A DNA stretch of 64,000 nt from CAWDPQ01 sp963804245 (GCA_963804245.1 CAWDPQ010000008.1:62001-126000); one strand, 5' to 3'. Shown: positions 36,024-46,078, numbered from the stretch's first letter. Translations and numbers: made by a program. Notes: generated by a model not told the origin, from the letters alone.

Positions 36024-37223
36024 TCACTTCTGCGTGTCGGTGACCTGCCGGACCACCCGTAGCAGGTTGCCGCCGAGGAATTTTCTGATCCGCTGTTCGG
36101 ACCAGCCTCGCTTCAGCATGGCGTCGGTGAGCATCGGCAGGTCGCGGATGTCGCGCATCCCCCGCGGCAAGGTCGGGCCGCCGTCGAAATCCGATCCGAG
36201 CATGACGTGGTCTTCACCGACCAGTTCGATCGCCCGCTCAACGACCCCGAGCCATTCGTAGGGCGTGAACTTGAGATCTTCAGGTGCTGCGATTCCGACC
36301 ATGGGGAACTGCGGCGCAGCGAGCTTGTCGATCTCTTCGATCGTCATCCCGGCTTCCTTGCGGCCGATGTCCGTCGTATCCCAGAAGGGTTTACCCGCGT
36401 GCTCCGTGCGCCATTTGAAGACCTTCACGTTGTGGAACTCGTTGCCGATCTGAAAACCAATCACGCCGCCCTTCGCCGCCAGCTTCTTCAGCAGCTCGTC
36501 GGGCATCGTCCGCGGGATGTTGTTGAAGCTGCGCAAGCCGTGATGCGTCGCGAGGAGAGGGTCGGAGCTGGCGTCGATGGCCTGTGCGATTGTCTCGTCC
36601 GATCCGTGTGAAATGTTGATGACCATGCCGAGCCGATTGGCTTCACGGATGACGGCGCGCCCGCGATCGTTGAGGCCGTGCCACTTGGCCGTCGCACAAC
36701 AGGAGTCGGCGAAGTTGTTGGCCCAGTTGTGTGCCGGGAGCTGAAACGAGCGCAGCCCGAGACGATAGAGCGTGCGCAGCACCGACAGGTCGCCGTCCAG
36801 ATCGAATCCGCCTTCGAGATCCATGAAGGCCGCGATCTTTCCCGTTTTGCTGATGCGCTCGACGTCGGACGCGCTCAGGGCCAGCTCGATCTTGTCCGTG
36901 TTCTGTGCGAGCTGCGCGTATGCGGCGTCAATCAGCCGGATCACCTGTTTTGTTTCCAAACGCCCCGGGTAGTACTGCTCCGTGACGAACAGGCTGAAGA
37001 ACATCGCGTCGAGGCCACCCTCCCTGGCGCGAATCAAATCGAACTGTCCATCGTCCACCCGCTGGCCCATGTCGCCGCCGTGATAGAACTGGCGGTTCAC
37101 GACGTGGACGTGCGCATCGAAGATGAAGGCGTCCTGGTGGAGGGTTCTCGTCCGGTCGGACGTCTGAGCCAGCACGAGCGCCGGTATCGCGCAGACGAGG
37201 CAGATGAGTCGTGTCAAGTTCAC
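36024..37223 (-). CDS. Membrane dipeptidase (M19) family, secreted
   Basis: A peptidase M19 enzyme of about 399 residues. The binuclear zinc site residues are visible: FDAHVHVVNRQ, DLEGGFDLD (catalytic/bridging Glu), NISHGSDET, LATHHGLRSF and GSDFDGG. The start is taken as GTG 37223, which gives a signal peptide (LICLVCAIPALVLAQ). Members cleave dipeptides, including D-amino acid ones, and some hydrolyse beta-lactams. Periplasmic location is inferred. It reads toward the small hypothetical operon and is followed by 24 bases to the converging stop. Confidence 0.88.
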   Translation of the reverse strand: MNLTRLICLVCAIPALVLAQTSDRTRTLHQDAFIFDAHVHVVNRQFYHGGDMGQRVDDGQFDLIRAREGGLDAMFFSLFVTEQYYPGRLETKQVIRLIDAAYAQLAQNTDKIELALSASDVERISKTGKIAAFMDLEGGFDLDGDLSVLRTLYRLGLRSFQLPAHNWANNFADSCCATAKWHGLNDRGRAVIREANRLGMVINISHGSDETIAQAIDASSDPLLATHHGLRSFNNIPRTMPDELLKKLAAKGGVIGFQIGNEFHNVKVFKWRTEHAGKPFWDTTDIGRKEAGMTIEEIDKLAAPQFPMVGIAAPEDLKFTPYEWLGVVERAIELVGEDHVMLGSDFDGGPTLPRGMRDIRDLPMLTDAMLKRGWSEQRIRKFLGGNLLRVVRQVTDTQK

Positions 37224-37254
37224 GGGTGGTGTGGCTGAGTGCCTTGGGATTTCT

Positions 37255-37936
37255 CTACGTCCTTGCGTGCTGTGACTGCTGCGCGGCTCGATACCGCACA
37301 TTCAGGTGAGGCGTCTCCAATCTCTTCTGTTCCTGGAGACGGGAAGTGAGGCAGCTTTCGAGGATTCCGCTGACCAGGAGCGTCCGCTCGACTGGGTAAG
37401 ATGCCTTTCCCGTTGCGAACAGCTCCTCGATCTTGTCGACCAGACAGGCGGAGTAGGTGACGTTCGGTTCGGGCGAGAGGAAAAACTGCGTCGACTGTAA
37501 TCCTGAGCCCTTCACGCGCGCCGCGAACGTGAAATCCTTGACCGCCCCGTTCAGCATCAGCAGCGTCGCCTTCAGACCATCCTGGTACTCGATGAAGTAG
37601 GCAGAGGGATTCTTCACCAGCTTGGGCAGCTCGCCTTTGGCCACGAGATCCTGCGTGCGTCCGTCCACTACGGTCTGACCCTGCGGCGTATCACTCCTCG
37701 AGAGGGCTGACACCAACAGCTCTTTGGAGTATCGTCCAGCGTCACCCGCCTTCCAGACCGCGTCCCCTTCGATCATCTGAACAGCCTTGACTCCGGTCTC
37801 GCCTCCCCTGCGCCGCTCCACCATTGTAGTCCTCGGTATCGAACCAGAGCGTGACGTAAATGGGTGAACCCGCGACCTGGCCAATCAGGCTGACTGCCAA
37901 GGTCAGCACCATCACGATTGAGAGGAATGTTTTCAT
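37255..37936 (-). pseudogene. Deletion remnant: polysaccharide-deacetylase-like N-terminus joined to an unrelated or distal C-terminal region
   Basis: The N-terminus (start 37936) is a signal peptide followed by IYVTLWFDTEDY, which looks like the first strand of a polysaccharide deacetylase (the FDTED motif). Immediately after it the frame changes near 37828 and a different stretch follows: VERRRGGETGVKAVQMIEGD, DTPQGQTVVDGRTQDLV, and VTYSACLVDKIEELFATGK. I know this second stretch only as a conserved, unnamed region in Acidobacteriota/Planctomycetes-like proteins. The catalytic middle of a deacetylase is absent. It resembles the PIG-L case at 21134. Confidence 0.65.
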
Positions 37937-37940
37937 CGCT

Positions 37941-37998
37941 CCAGCTTCCAGCTTCCAGCTCCACTCCAGCTCCAGCCCAGTTCCCCAGTTCCCCAGTT
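37941..37998. repeat. Short tandem repeats between genes
   Basis: A low-complexity stretch made of imperfect copies of TTCCAGC followed by CCAGTTCC copies. It fills the whole gap between the deacetylase-like remnant and the ADOP gene. Such repeats mutate by slippage and could explain the neighbouring deletion. Confidence 0.75.
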
Positions 37999-40413
37999 TT
38001 AGTCACTTCTCAGTGCCACCATCGGATCGACCCGCGCGGCGCGACGAGCCGGCAGGTAATTGGCCAGCATGGCGACAGCTGTCAGGAATAGCGCCATGGT
38101 GATGAGCGTTGGCGGATCGGCAGGTGCAACGCCGTAGAGAAGCCCAGCCACGAGCCGGCCGAGAGCAAACGAGCCGCCGATTCCGATCGAGAGTCCGATT
38201 CCAACAAGCACCGCACCGCGACGCATGACCAGTCGGAGCACGTCACCGTACTGGGCGCCGAGCGCGACGCGAACTCCGATTTCCCGCGTGCGCTGGGTGA
38301 CGCCAAAGGCGATGACCGCGTAGAGCCCGATCGCGGCGAGGAAAAGTGCGGCGGCGGCGAAGCTGCCGATGAGCAGCATCGTGAACTTCGGCTGCGCCAG
38401 ATCTTCAGTCACGAAATCCCGAAGCGATCGGATTTCTCCGACCGATTGACTCGGGTCGATGAGCGTGACCTGGGCCGCAATGGTGCGGGACATGACCGAG
38501 GGGTCTCCGTCCGTGCGTGTGACGATCGTGAGATCCGCCTTTGGGATCTGGGGGAGCCACCAATACGTGGTTGCATTTGGATGGGCAGCCATCCCAGCCC
38601 AGCGTACGCTCCCGACGATGCCGATGATCTCACCTGACAGTGGGCCCTCGCTCCTGGTCCAGGTGATGCGAGTTCCGATCGGGTCCGCGCCAGGCCAGTG
38701 GCGTCTCGCCAGCTCCTCATCGATGATGAAGACGGGCTGTGTGTCCTTGGTGTCAGCAGCCGAAAAAAATCGTCCGCGCACGAGCGGAATCTGCAGCGCC
38801 CTGAAGTAGTCGCCGCCAACGACGCTGATGAACGAACCGGGCTGCTCGTGGACACGCGTCGGCGGGCGGCCGGCGATTTCGAAGTTGCCGCCGATTCCGA
38901 AGTTGCTGAGCGGCAGGTAATTGGCGGAGCCTACCGCCCGCACCTGCGGCAGGCTCTGAATACGCTCGAATAGCTGGCTGCTGAACGCCCGAATTCTGTC
39001 GGGTGACTCGTAGCGCGCAGACGGAAGCGCGGTCCGCATTGTCAGGACGGCTTCGGTTGTGAAGCCTGGATCCACGCGGCTGAGGGCCCAAAAAGTTCGG
39101 CCGAGCAATCCGGCGCCGGCGAGGAGAATCAGAGCGAGCGCCACTTCCGAAACGATGAGCGCGCCTTCGAGTTGGCCACTGCCGCCTCCGGACGATCCGC
39201 GGATCGCCTTCTGCAGCGTCCGCTGCGGCTGCGTCCGTCCCGACCTCACAGACGGGACCAAACCGAAGATGATCCCGGTGAGGACGGTCAGAGAGAAGGC
39301 GAAGACGAGGATTCGCTGGTCGATGCCAATCTCGCGGGTCCGGGGAAGGCCAAGTCCGGCGGGAACGAAGGAGACGAAAATTTCCGTTCCCCAGAGAGCC
39401 AACAACAGTCCAAGCGTGCCGCCAACGATCGCCAGGACCACGCTCTCCGTCAGGACTTGACGGAGAATTCGAATCGGCGTCGCACCCAGTGAGAGCCGGA
39501 TCGCCAGCTCCGGCTGTCGCGTGGCCGCGCGGTTCAACATCAGGGTCGCGACGTTGGCGCACGCCACGAGCAACAGGATCCCGACGGCACCGAAAAGCAC
39601 AAAAAGTCGCAAGCGCACGTTCTGTACGGTGGCCTCGTGCAGCGGTACTACCCGCACGCGCCAGTCGCGGCTGTACGACGGGTTCTGTTCTTCGATCCGT
39701 TGTGCGATTGCGCCGATCTCCGACTCCGCCTGCGCTGGCGTGGCGCCGGGCGCGAGACGGCCGACGATATCCAAAGAGCCTCCGATCCCGGCGCGGTCGC
39801 CGGGGACGAGGCGGAACGGCACCCAGATTTCCGCGCGCGACTCGGGCAACTCGTTCGTGCGGATCGTGAATGTCTCGGGCATCACGCCGACAATCGTCCG
39901 GCTTTCGCCGTCGAGCGTCATCGTCTGACCGATGATGTTCGGATTGCTGCCGAAATGCCGCTGCCAGAACCCGTGGCTCACGATCACTTCGGGCTCGACG
40001 ACGCTCAGGTCGGTTCGCACGGTGAAAGTGCGCCCGCGGTACGGCGACGCGCCGAGGACGGTGAAAAAGTTCGCGGTGACACGATCCGCAAGGACCTCGA
40101 CCGGGGGGCCATCGCCGGTCAGGTTGGCGCGGGCATCCTCCCAGCCCGCCAGGTCGGCAAAAGTCCGGCTCTCGAGCCGCCAATCGTGCAGAGACGTCTC
40201 CGAAAAACGTGAGCCCGACGTGAGCCGCAGCATCATCAGCCGCTGCGGCTCGGGGAAGCTCAGTGGCCGCAGCAGCACGGAGTCGACGATCGTAAAAATG
40301 GCTGTACTGCCGCCAATTCCTATCGCGAGCGTCGCGATGACGACGATCGTGAAGATGGGGGTGCGCCGGAGCTGGCGGAACGCGTAGGTCAGATCCTGGA
40401 ACACGATCGCCAT
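37999..40413 (-). CDS. ADOP-type (MacB/FtsX-like) ABC permease
   Basis: A complete permease of about 804 residues. It starts FQDLTYAFRQLRRTPIFTI before helix 1, has IVSHGFWQRHFGSNPNIIGQ in the first periplasmic domain, then LLVACANVATLMLNRAATRQ. The second half begins VSEVALALILLAGAGLL and ends NYLPARRAARVDPMVALRSD. There is no cytoplasmic prefix domain, unlike the PadR-linked copy at 27383. I use ATG 40413; the longer GTG start adds 17 residues without family match. No ATPase gene is adjacent. It is divergent from the DUF1080 gene. Confidence 0.9.
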   Translation of the reverse strand: MAIVFQDLTYAFRQLRRTPIFTIVVIATLAIGIGGSTAIFTIVDSVLLRPLSFPEPQRLMMLRLTSGSRFSETSLHDWRLESRTFADLAGWEDARANLTGDGPPVEVLADRVTANFFTVLGASPYRGRTFTVRTDLSVVEPEVIVSHGFWQRHFGSNPNIIGQTMTLDGESRTIVGVMPETFTIRTNELPESRAEIWVPFRLVPGDRAGIGGSLDIVGRLAPGATPAQAESEIGAIAQRIEEQNPSYSRDWRVRVVPLHEATVQNVRLRLFVLFGAVGILLLVACANVATLMLNRAATRQPELAIRLSLGATPIRILRQVLTESVVLAIVGGTLGLLLALWGTEIFVSFVPAGLGLPRTREIGIDQRILVFAFSLTVLTGIIFGLVPSVRSGRTQPQRTLQKAIRGSSGGGSGQLEGALIVSEVALALILLAGAGLLGRTFWALSRVDPGFTTEAVLTMRTALPSARYESPDRIRAFSSQLFERIQSLPQVRAVGSANYLPLSNFGIGGNFEIAGRPPTRVHEQPGSFISVVGGDYFRALQIPLVRGRFFSAADTKDTQPVFIIDEELARRHWPGADPIGTRITWTRSEGPLSGEIIGIVGSVRWAGMAAHPNATTYWWLPQIPKADLTIVTRTDGDPSVMSRTIAAQVTLIDPSQSVGEIRSLRDFVTEDLAQPKFTMLLIGSFAAAALFLAAIGLYAVIAFGVTQRTREIGVRVALGAQYGDVLRLVMRRGAVLVGIGLSIGIGGSFALGRLVAGLLYGVAPADPPTLITMALFLTAVAMLANYLPARRAARVDPMVALRSD

Positions 40414-40484
40414 GAATTCTTGCACGAGACCGTTGGCGGGGCGAGGGTAACCGGCGATAATCACCGCCGGCAGGGAAGGAGTCT

Positions 40485-41360
40485 ATGCATCTTTCACGAT
40501 TGCTCGTCGTCATCGCGTTGCTGAGTGGCATGACGGGTCATGCTCAGAGCGGTTGGACCTCGCTCTGGAACGGAAAGAACCTCGACGGCTGGACGACGTG
40601 GATGCAGCAGCCGGCGGCAAGCTCGGAAGTGCCAGGGCTGAAGCGAGACGCCGACGGCAAATATACCGAGCCGATTGGCTCTGACCGCGATCCGCTGAAG
40701 GTCTTCACCGTCGTCAACGACGTCGACGGCAAGCCAGCGATCCGGATATCGGGCGAAGTGTTCGGCGAGCTGCGCAGCAAGGCATCCTTCAAGGACTACC
40801 ACCTGAAGCTGCAGTTCAAGTGGGGCGAAAAGAAATGGGCACCGCGTGACAAGCCGGAGACTCCGCGCGACAGCGGTCTCCTCTATCACGTGCACAGCGC
40901 GCCCGGTGCTGAGGGACGTACTTGGGCCCGCTCTGTCGAGCTGCAGATTCAGGAACATGATGTCGGCGACCTCTACGCCGTCGGATCGGCGATCGCGGTT
41001 CGCGCCAAGGCGCGCGCCGGCACGAAACCGACGCTGTACGACTACGACCCGGTGGGCGAGTGGACCTACTTCTCACAGAGCCAGGGCTCGATGGGTCGAT
41101 GTATCAAACAGCCGGACAACGAGAAACCGACAGGGGAGTGGAACACCGTCGAGTTGATCGCCTTCGGCAACGACGCCATCCACATCGTGAATGGCAAGGT
41201 CGTCATGCGCCTGCACGGTCCGGTTCGGATCAACGCCGAACTTCCGACGCCGGTCACGTCCGGCCCGATCATTTTCCAGTCGGAAGGGGCGGAGCTCTTC
41301 TATCGGGATATCCAGGTCCGGCCAATTACCGCAATCCCGGCGGAGTTTGCAGAGAAGTAA
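40485..41360 (+). CDS. DUF1080 (3-keto-disaccharide hydrolase-like) protein, secreted
   Basis: A 291-residue protein with a signal peptide (LLVVIALLSGMTGHAQ) followed by the DUF1080 lectin-like fold: WTSLWNGKNLDGW, FKDYHLKLQFKWGE, DSGLLYHVHS, RSVELQIQEHDVGD, EWNTVELIAFGN and HIVNGKVVMR. Some family members hydrolyse 3-keto-glucosides, others only bind sugars. The start is supported by GGAAGGAGTCT. The gene is directly followed by the M64 peptidase gene (14-base gap). Confidence 0.88.
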   Translation: MHLSRLLVVIALLSGMTGHAQSGWTSLWNGKNLDGWTTWMQQPAASSEVPGLKRDADGKYTEPIGSDRDPLKVFTVVNDVDGKPAIRISGEVFGELRSKASFKDYHLKLQFKWGEKKWAPRDKPETPRDSGLLYHVHSAPGAEGRTWARSVELQIQEHDVGDLYAVGSAIAVRAKARAGTKPTLYDYDPVGEWTYFSQSQGSMGRCIKQPDNEKPTGEWNTVELIAFGNDAIHIVNGKVVMRLHGPVRINAELPTPVTSGPIIFQSEGAELFYRDIQVRPITAIPAEFAEK

Positions 41361-41374
41361 GCTATCGTTCTTGA

Positions 41375-42775
41375 ATGTCGATTCGTGCCTGCTGCGCCGC
41401 GCTCGCGGCGCTTCTCTCCCTCGCGGCTAACGATATCCAGGCTGCGCCGCACACGCTCCGTCTGGACTACTACCACACGGGCAACGCCAAACAGGAGTTG
41501 TTCAGCGTCGACCGTGTGGTGATCGAGCCACTCGAATGGCCGGGCAATCCCGAAAAATCCATCGACAGTACAAACCTCGGCAAGTATTTCTTCGAAGTGA
41601 AGGACGCCAAGGGGCGAGTCTTGTACTCGCGCGGCTTCGCATCGATCTACGGCGAGTGGGAGACGACCGACGAAGCGCAGACGATGAATCGCACCTTCCA
41701 CGAGTCGGTGCGTTTTCCCGTACCCGACGGTCCGGTCAAGGTGGTCATCCGGAAGCGTGACGAGCTCAATCAGTTCCAGGACGTGTGGGCGGCGGACGTC
41801 GATCCCAAGAGCATGTTCGTCGACACATCGTCGCCGCCGTCGCCGGGTGCGCTCATCGAGATCGAAAAGAACGGCGAGCCGGCGAACAAGGTGGATGTTC
41901 TGCTTCTCGGCGACGGATACACAGCCGCCGAGCGCGGCAAGTTCGAGCGCGATGCCCGGCGCATGATCGAGATCCTGTTCGCCACTTCCCCCTTCAAGGA
42001 GCGCCGACGCGAGTTCAACGTCTGGGGACTGGTACCTGCGGCGGCCGCCTCGGGCATCTCGCGTCCGTCGACCGGGGTGCACCTTTCGTCGCCGATCGGC
42101 GCCACCTACGATGCTTTTGGCTCCGAGCGTTACGTGCTCACGTTCAACAACCGGGCGATGCGCGAGGTCGCGGCATTTGCTCCGTACGAGTTCATCGAGA
42201 TCCTGACCAATTCGCGAACCTATGGTGGCGGTGGCATCTTCAATCTTTACAGTACGGTTGCGGCCGACAGTGCGCAGGCGCCTTATGTCTTCGTGCACGA
42301 GTTCGGCCATCACTTCGCGGCGTTGGCGGATGAGTACTACACGTCACCGGTCGCCTACGCACCCGCGCCGGCCAAGCGGATCGAACCGTGGGAGCCGAAC
42401 GTGACAGCGCTGCTCGATCCCAGCACGCTGAAGTGGCGCGATCTCGTCGAACCGGGCACGCCGCTGCCGACGCCGTGGCAGAAAGAAGACTTCGAAGCCT
42501 GGTCGCGGGCGTATCAGGAACGGCGCGCCAAGCTTCGCGCCGACAACCGTCCGGAAGAAGAAATGGAAGCGCTGTTTCGCGAGACGCGTGCCTTCGAAGT
42601 GAAGCTCTTCGCCAAGGAAAAGTATGCCGGCAAGGTCGGTGCTTTCGAGGGGGCGAACTACGAAGCGAAGGGCTATTTCCGTCCGCAAGTGGACTGCATC
42701 ATGTTTACGCGCAGTCCAGCCTTTTGCGCCGTGTGCCGCCGCGCGCTCGAGACGGTGATCCACTTGTATACCTAG
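41375..42775 (+). CDS. Peptidase M64 (IgA-protease-like metallopeptidase), secreted
   Basis: A 466-residue secreted zinc peptidase. A signal segment lies at the N-terminus, then an N-terminal beta domain (HTLRLDYYHTGNAKQELFSV). The M64 catalytic region has VDVLLLGDGYTAAERGKFER and the zinc motif HEFGHHFAALADEYY (about residues 307-321). A Cys-rich tail (CIMFTRSPAFCAVCRRA) may form disulphides. Members cleave host or environmental proteins; the substrate is unknown. It is probably co-transcribed with the DUF1080 gene. Confidence 0.9.
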   Translation: MSIRACCAALAALLSLAANDIQAAPHTLRLDYYHTGNAKQELFSVDRVVIEPLEWPGNPEKSIDSTNLGKYFFEVKDAKGRVLYSRGFASIYGEWETTDEAQTMNRTFHESVRFPVPDGPVKVVIRKRDELNQFQDVWAADVDPKSMFVDTSSPPSPGALIEIEKNGEPANKVDVLLLGDGYTAAERGKFERDARRMIEILFATSPFKERRREFNVWGLVPAAAASGISRPSTGVHLSSPIGATYDAFGSERYVLTFNNRAMREVAAFAPYEFIEILTNSRTYGGGGIFNLYSTVAADSAQAPYVFVHEFGHHFAALADEYYTSPVAYAPAPAKRIEPWEPNVTALLDPSTLKWRDLVEPGTPLPTPWQKEDFEAWSRAYQERRAKLRADNRPEEEMEALFRETRAFEVKLFAKEKYAGKVGAFEGANYEAKGYFRPQVDCIMFTRSPAFCAVCRRALETVIHLYT

Positions 42776-42863
42776 GCGTGCCTCGGTAGTCGCCTTTGTT
42801 CAGCATTCGGTCACCGTGTGACGTGTCGGACGCCCTGCTGCCGGCGTCATACGTTTGAGAGAC

Positions 42864-45293
42864 ATGGCTACGAATCATCCCGCCGCCACGGCTGAGGTCG
42901 TCGACCCCGTCTGTGGCATGACGATCGATCCGGCCGATGCGGCCGGGCAGGCCGAGTACCGCGGACAGACCTACTACTTCTGCCATCCAAGCTGCGTCGA
43001 GCAGTTCAAGGCCGATCCCGAACGTTTTTTGAAGTCGGATCGCGGCGAATCGGTGGCGACGGCCACAGATCGGCAGCGCGCCTACACCTGCCCGATGGAT
43101 CCCGAGGTGCGGCAAAGGGGTCCCGGCGCGTGCCCGAAGTGCGGCATGGCGCTCGAGCCTGTCGATGTCGAGCCCTTGAGCAGGACCGAGTGGACGTGCC
43201 CGATGCATCCGGAGATCGTGCGCGACCAGCCGGGCTCGTGTCCGATCTGCGGCATGGCGCTCGAGCCGCGGGTGGTCACGATCGAGCAAGACAACCCCGA
43301 GCTCGCGGACATGACGCGGCGCTTCTGGATGTCGCTCGTCCTGACGTCGCCGATTCTCGCGTTGATGGCGGCCGAGTTCATCCCCGGTCAGCCGCTGCAT
43401 CACGCGCTGCCGGGCGGCCTCAGGAATTGGATCGAGCTGGCGCTGGCGACACCCGTCGTACTGGTGGGCGGGTGGCCGTTCTTTCAGCGCGGCTGGGTCT
43501 CGGTCGTGAGCCGCCACCTCAACATGTTCACGCTGATTGCTCTAGGTGTAGGAGCCGCCTACGGCTACAGCGTGGTCGCCACGCTCGCGCCGGGGCTCTT
43601 CCCCGAAGCCTTCCGCATGGCCGGTGAAGTGGCCGTCTACTTCGAGCCGGCGGCGGTCATCGTGGTGCTCGTTCTACTCGGGCAGGTCCTCGAGCTCCGC
43701 GCGCGGTCGCGAACGAGCGCGGCCATCCGCAACCTCTTGGGACTGGCGCCACGCACCGCTCGAATCGTTGAGGACGACGGCACGGAGCGCGACGTTCCGC
43801 TGGAGCACGTGCGCGTCGCCAATCGCTTGCGCGTGCGCCCGGGTGAGCGGATACCGGTCGACGGCATCGTTCTCGAGGGCTCGACGACGGTCGACGAGGC
43901 AATGGTGACGGGTGAGCCGATTCCCGTCGAGAAGGTGACCGGGCATCAGGTCATCGGCGGAACCGTCAACGGCACGGGGACAATCCTGATGAAGGCCGAA
44001 CGCGTCGGCAGCGAGACGCTGCTGGCGCAGATCGTCCGCATGGTGAGCGAAGCGCAGCGCTCGCGCGCGCCGATTCAGCGTCTGGCCGACACCGTGTCGG
44101 CGTGGTTCGTGCCTACGGTCATTGCCGTTGCAGCGATCGCGTTCGTGGTGTGGTCGATCTACGGGCCCGAGCCGCGGTTCGCTCACGCACTCGTCAACGC
44201 CGTGGCGGTTTTGATCATCGCCTGCCCGTGCGCGCTTGGACTGGCCACCCCGATGTCGATCATGGTCGGTACCGGCCGTGGTGCAGAGGCGGGCGTGCTC
44301 GTTCGAAACGCCGCGGCGCTCGAGGTTCTGGAACAAGTGACCATTGTCGTCGTGGACAAGACGGGCACGTTGACCGAAGGCCGGCCGAAGCTCGTGATGG
44401 TGGAGGCGCGCACGAAGGTCGACGAAACGACGCTGCTTCGGCTAGCGGCGAGTCTCGAGAACGTCAGCGAGCATCCGCTGGCGAGCGCGATCGTGGCCGC
44501 CGCACGCCAGCGGGCCTTGCCGCTGATGCCGGTCAGCGACTTTCGGTCCGTCACCGGCGAGGGTGTCATCGGCATCGTCGACGGGCGGACGGTGGCAATC
44601 GGGAACGTGCGTCACTTCGAGTCTCTGGGTGTCCAACCCGGGCCGCTGACGGATCGGGCGGATGCACTGAGGCGCAGCGGGCAGACCGTCGTGTTCGTGT
44701 CGATCGATGGCCAGCCAGCCGGTCTGCTCGGCGTCGCGGATCCGATCAAGGCAACGGCCAAGGACACCATTTCAGCTCTCCATCGCGACGGGCTGTCGCT
44801 GGTGATGCTGACGGGCGACAATCGGACCACGGCGGAAGCCGTGGGACAGGCCGTCGGCATCGATCACGTCGAGGCCGATGTCCTGCCCCAGCGAAAGGCG
44901 GCGGCGGTTAAGGATCTCCAGCAGCGAGGCGATCGGGTGGCGATGGCCGGCGACGGGATCAACGATGCCCCGGCGCTGGCGCAGGCCGACGTCGGCATCG
45001 CGATGGGTACGGGCACGGACGTGGCCATCGAGAGTGCCGGCATCACGCTCGTGAAGGGTGATCTGCGAGGGATTCTCCGGGCGCGCAAGTTGAGCAAGGC
45101 GACGATGCGGAACATTCGTCAGAACCTGTTCTTCGCGTTCGTCTACAACGTCCTCGGCGTGCCGGTCGCAGCCGGTCTCCTCTATCCCGTCTTCGGTCTG
45201 CTCCTCAGTCCCATGTTCGCCAGCGCCGCGATGACCTTCAGCTCGGTGTCCGTCATCGCTAACGCGCTGCGGCTGCGGAGAGTGGAGCTGTAG
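42864..45293 (+). CDS. copA: Copper-type P1B ATPase with YHS and two heavy-metal-binding domains
   Basis: An approximately 809-residue transporter that exports copper/silver using ATP. In order: a YHS domain (VDPVCGMTIDP, YYFCHPSC; residues 12-55), two short heavy-metal-binding domains (YTCPMDPEV with ACPKCGMALEP, WTCPMHPEI with SCPICGMALEP; about 72-138), six to eight helices, TGEP, the CPC ion motif (ACPCALGLATP, about 453), DKTGTLTEG (about 497), the SEHPL signature and GDGINDAPA. ATG 42864 is preferred over an upstream TTG. No MerR/CsoR regulator is adjacent. The copper-homeostasis gene cutC follows at 101 bases. Confidence 0.93.
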   Translation: MATNHPAATAEVVDPVCGMTIDPADAAGQAEYRGQTYYFCHPSCVEQFKADPERFLKSDRGESVATATDRQRAYTCPMDPEVRQRGPGACPKCGMALEPVDVEPLSRTEWTCPMHPEIVRDQPGSCPICGMALEPRVVTIEQDNPELADMTRRFWMSLVLTSPILALMAAEFIPGQPLHHALPGGLRNWIELALATPVVLVGGWPFFQRGWVSVVSRHLNMFTLIALGVGAAYGYSVVATLAPGLFPEAFRMAGEVAVYFEPAAVIVVLVLLGQVLELRARSRTSAAIRNLLGLAPRTARIVEDDGTERDVPLEHVRVANRLRVRPGERIPVDGIVLEGSTTVDEAMVTGEPIPVEKVTGHQVIGGTVNGTGTILMKAERVGSETLLAQIVRMVSEAQRSRAPIQRLADTVSAWFVPTVIAVAAIAFVVWSIYGPEPRFAHALVNAVAVLIIACPCALGLATPMSIMVGTGRGAEAGVLVRNAAALEVLEQVTIVVVDKTGTLTEGRPKLVMVEARTKVDETTLLRLAASLENVSEHPLASAIVAAARQRALPLMPVSDFRSVTGEGVIGIVDGRTVAIGNVRHFESLGVQPGPLTDRADALRRSGQTVVFVSIDGQPAGLLGVADPIKATAKDTISALHRDGLSLVMLTGDNRTTAEAVGQAVGIDHVEADVLPQRKAAAVKDLQQRGDRVAMAGDGINDAPALAQADVGIAMGTGTDVAIESAGITLVKGDLRGILRARKLSKATMRNIRQNLFFAFVYNVLGVPVAAGLLYPVFGLLLSPMFASAAMTFSSVSVIANALRLRRVEL

Positions 45294-45394
45294 GAGCGGC
45301 CAATTCGTGGAACTGGACCGAGGATGCAGCCGGCCAGCGCGCAGAAGTGGGGCAGTGCGCGTGCCCCGATGGTCCGGCGTGATGAAATAGCCAG

Positions 45395-46078
45395 ATGGAC
45401 CGCATACTCCTGGAAGTGATCGTCCAGACTGTCTCTGATGCGCGCCAGGCCACTCGGGGCGGCGCCGACCGTCTTGAAGTGGTGCGCAGCATTCGCGACG
45501 GCGGCTTGACGCCGCCGCTCTCCCTCGTTCGAGCGATCAGCCAGGAGACGCCGCTGCCTCTGCGCGTCATGGTTCGCGAAAACGCCGGGTACGCGATGCA
45601 GCCGGAAGAACTGCCGCGACTACGTGCGGCCGCCGCCGAGTTCCATGGCCTCGGCGTCGACGGGATCGTCATCGGCTTCGCCGAGCACGGGCAGCTCGCC
45701 CTCGACGATGTCCGCCGCGTGCTGGACGCTGCACCGGAGCTGCGCGTCACGTTCCACCGCGCGTTCGATCAGCTGCACGATCCGGTAAACGCCATGGACG
45801 AGCTCGTGCGCGTGACGTCGATCGATCGCATCCTGACCGATGGCGGCGGTGGTGACGCGGTGAGCCGATGCCGGCGGCTGACCGAGTATCGAGCCCGGGC
45901 CGGCGCGCGTCTCGAGATTCTCGCCGGCGGTGGCGTGGACGACGAGATATTCGCGCATCTGGCGCGCACCGGCTGCGTGCGCGAGATCCATGTCGGCCGC
46001 GTCGCTCGCGAAGGCGACGACCCGGAAGGCGCGGTCTCAGCCGACCGTGTGCGGCGATTGCGGGATCTGGCCGGCTGA
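45395..46078 (+). CDS. cutC: CutC family copper homeostasis protein
   Basis: A 227-residue TIM-barrel protein with the CutC core: LLEVIVQTVSDARQATRGGA, DRLEVVRSIRDGGLTPPLSL, GIVIGFAEHGQLALDD, VTFHRAFDQ, RILTDGGGGDA and LEILAGGGVDD. CutC is linked to copper homeostasis, although its exact biochemical role is not settled. The position right behind copA supports that role. The last 42 bases overlap the convergent symporter gene. Confidence 0.9.
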   Translation: MDRILLEVIVQTVSDARQATRGGADRLEVVRSIRDGGLTPPLSLVRAISQETPLPLRVMVRENAGYAMQPEELPRLRAAAAEFHGLGVDGIVIGFAEHGQLALDDVRRVLDAAPELRVTFHRAFDQLHDPVNAMDELVRVTSIDRILTDGGGGDAVSRCRRLTEYRARAGARLEILAGGGVDDEIFAHLARTGCVREIHVGRVAREGDDPEGAVSADRVRRLRDLAG

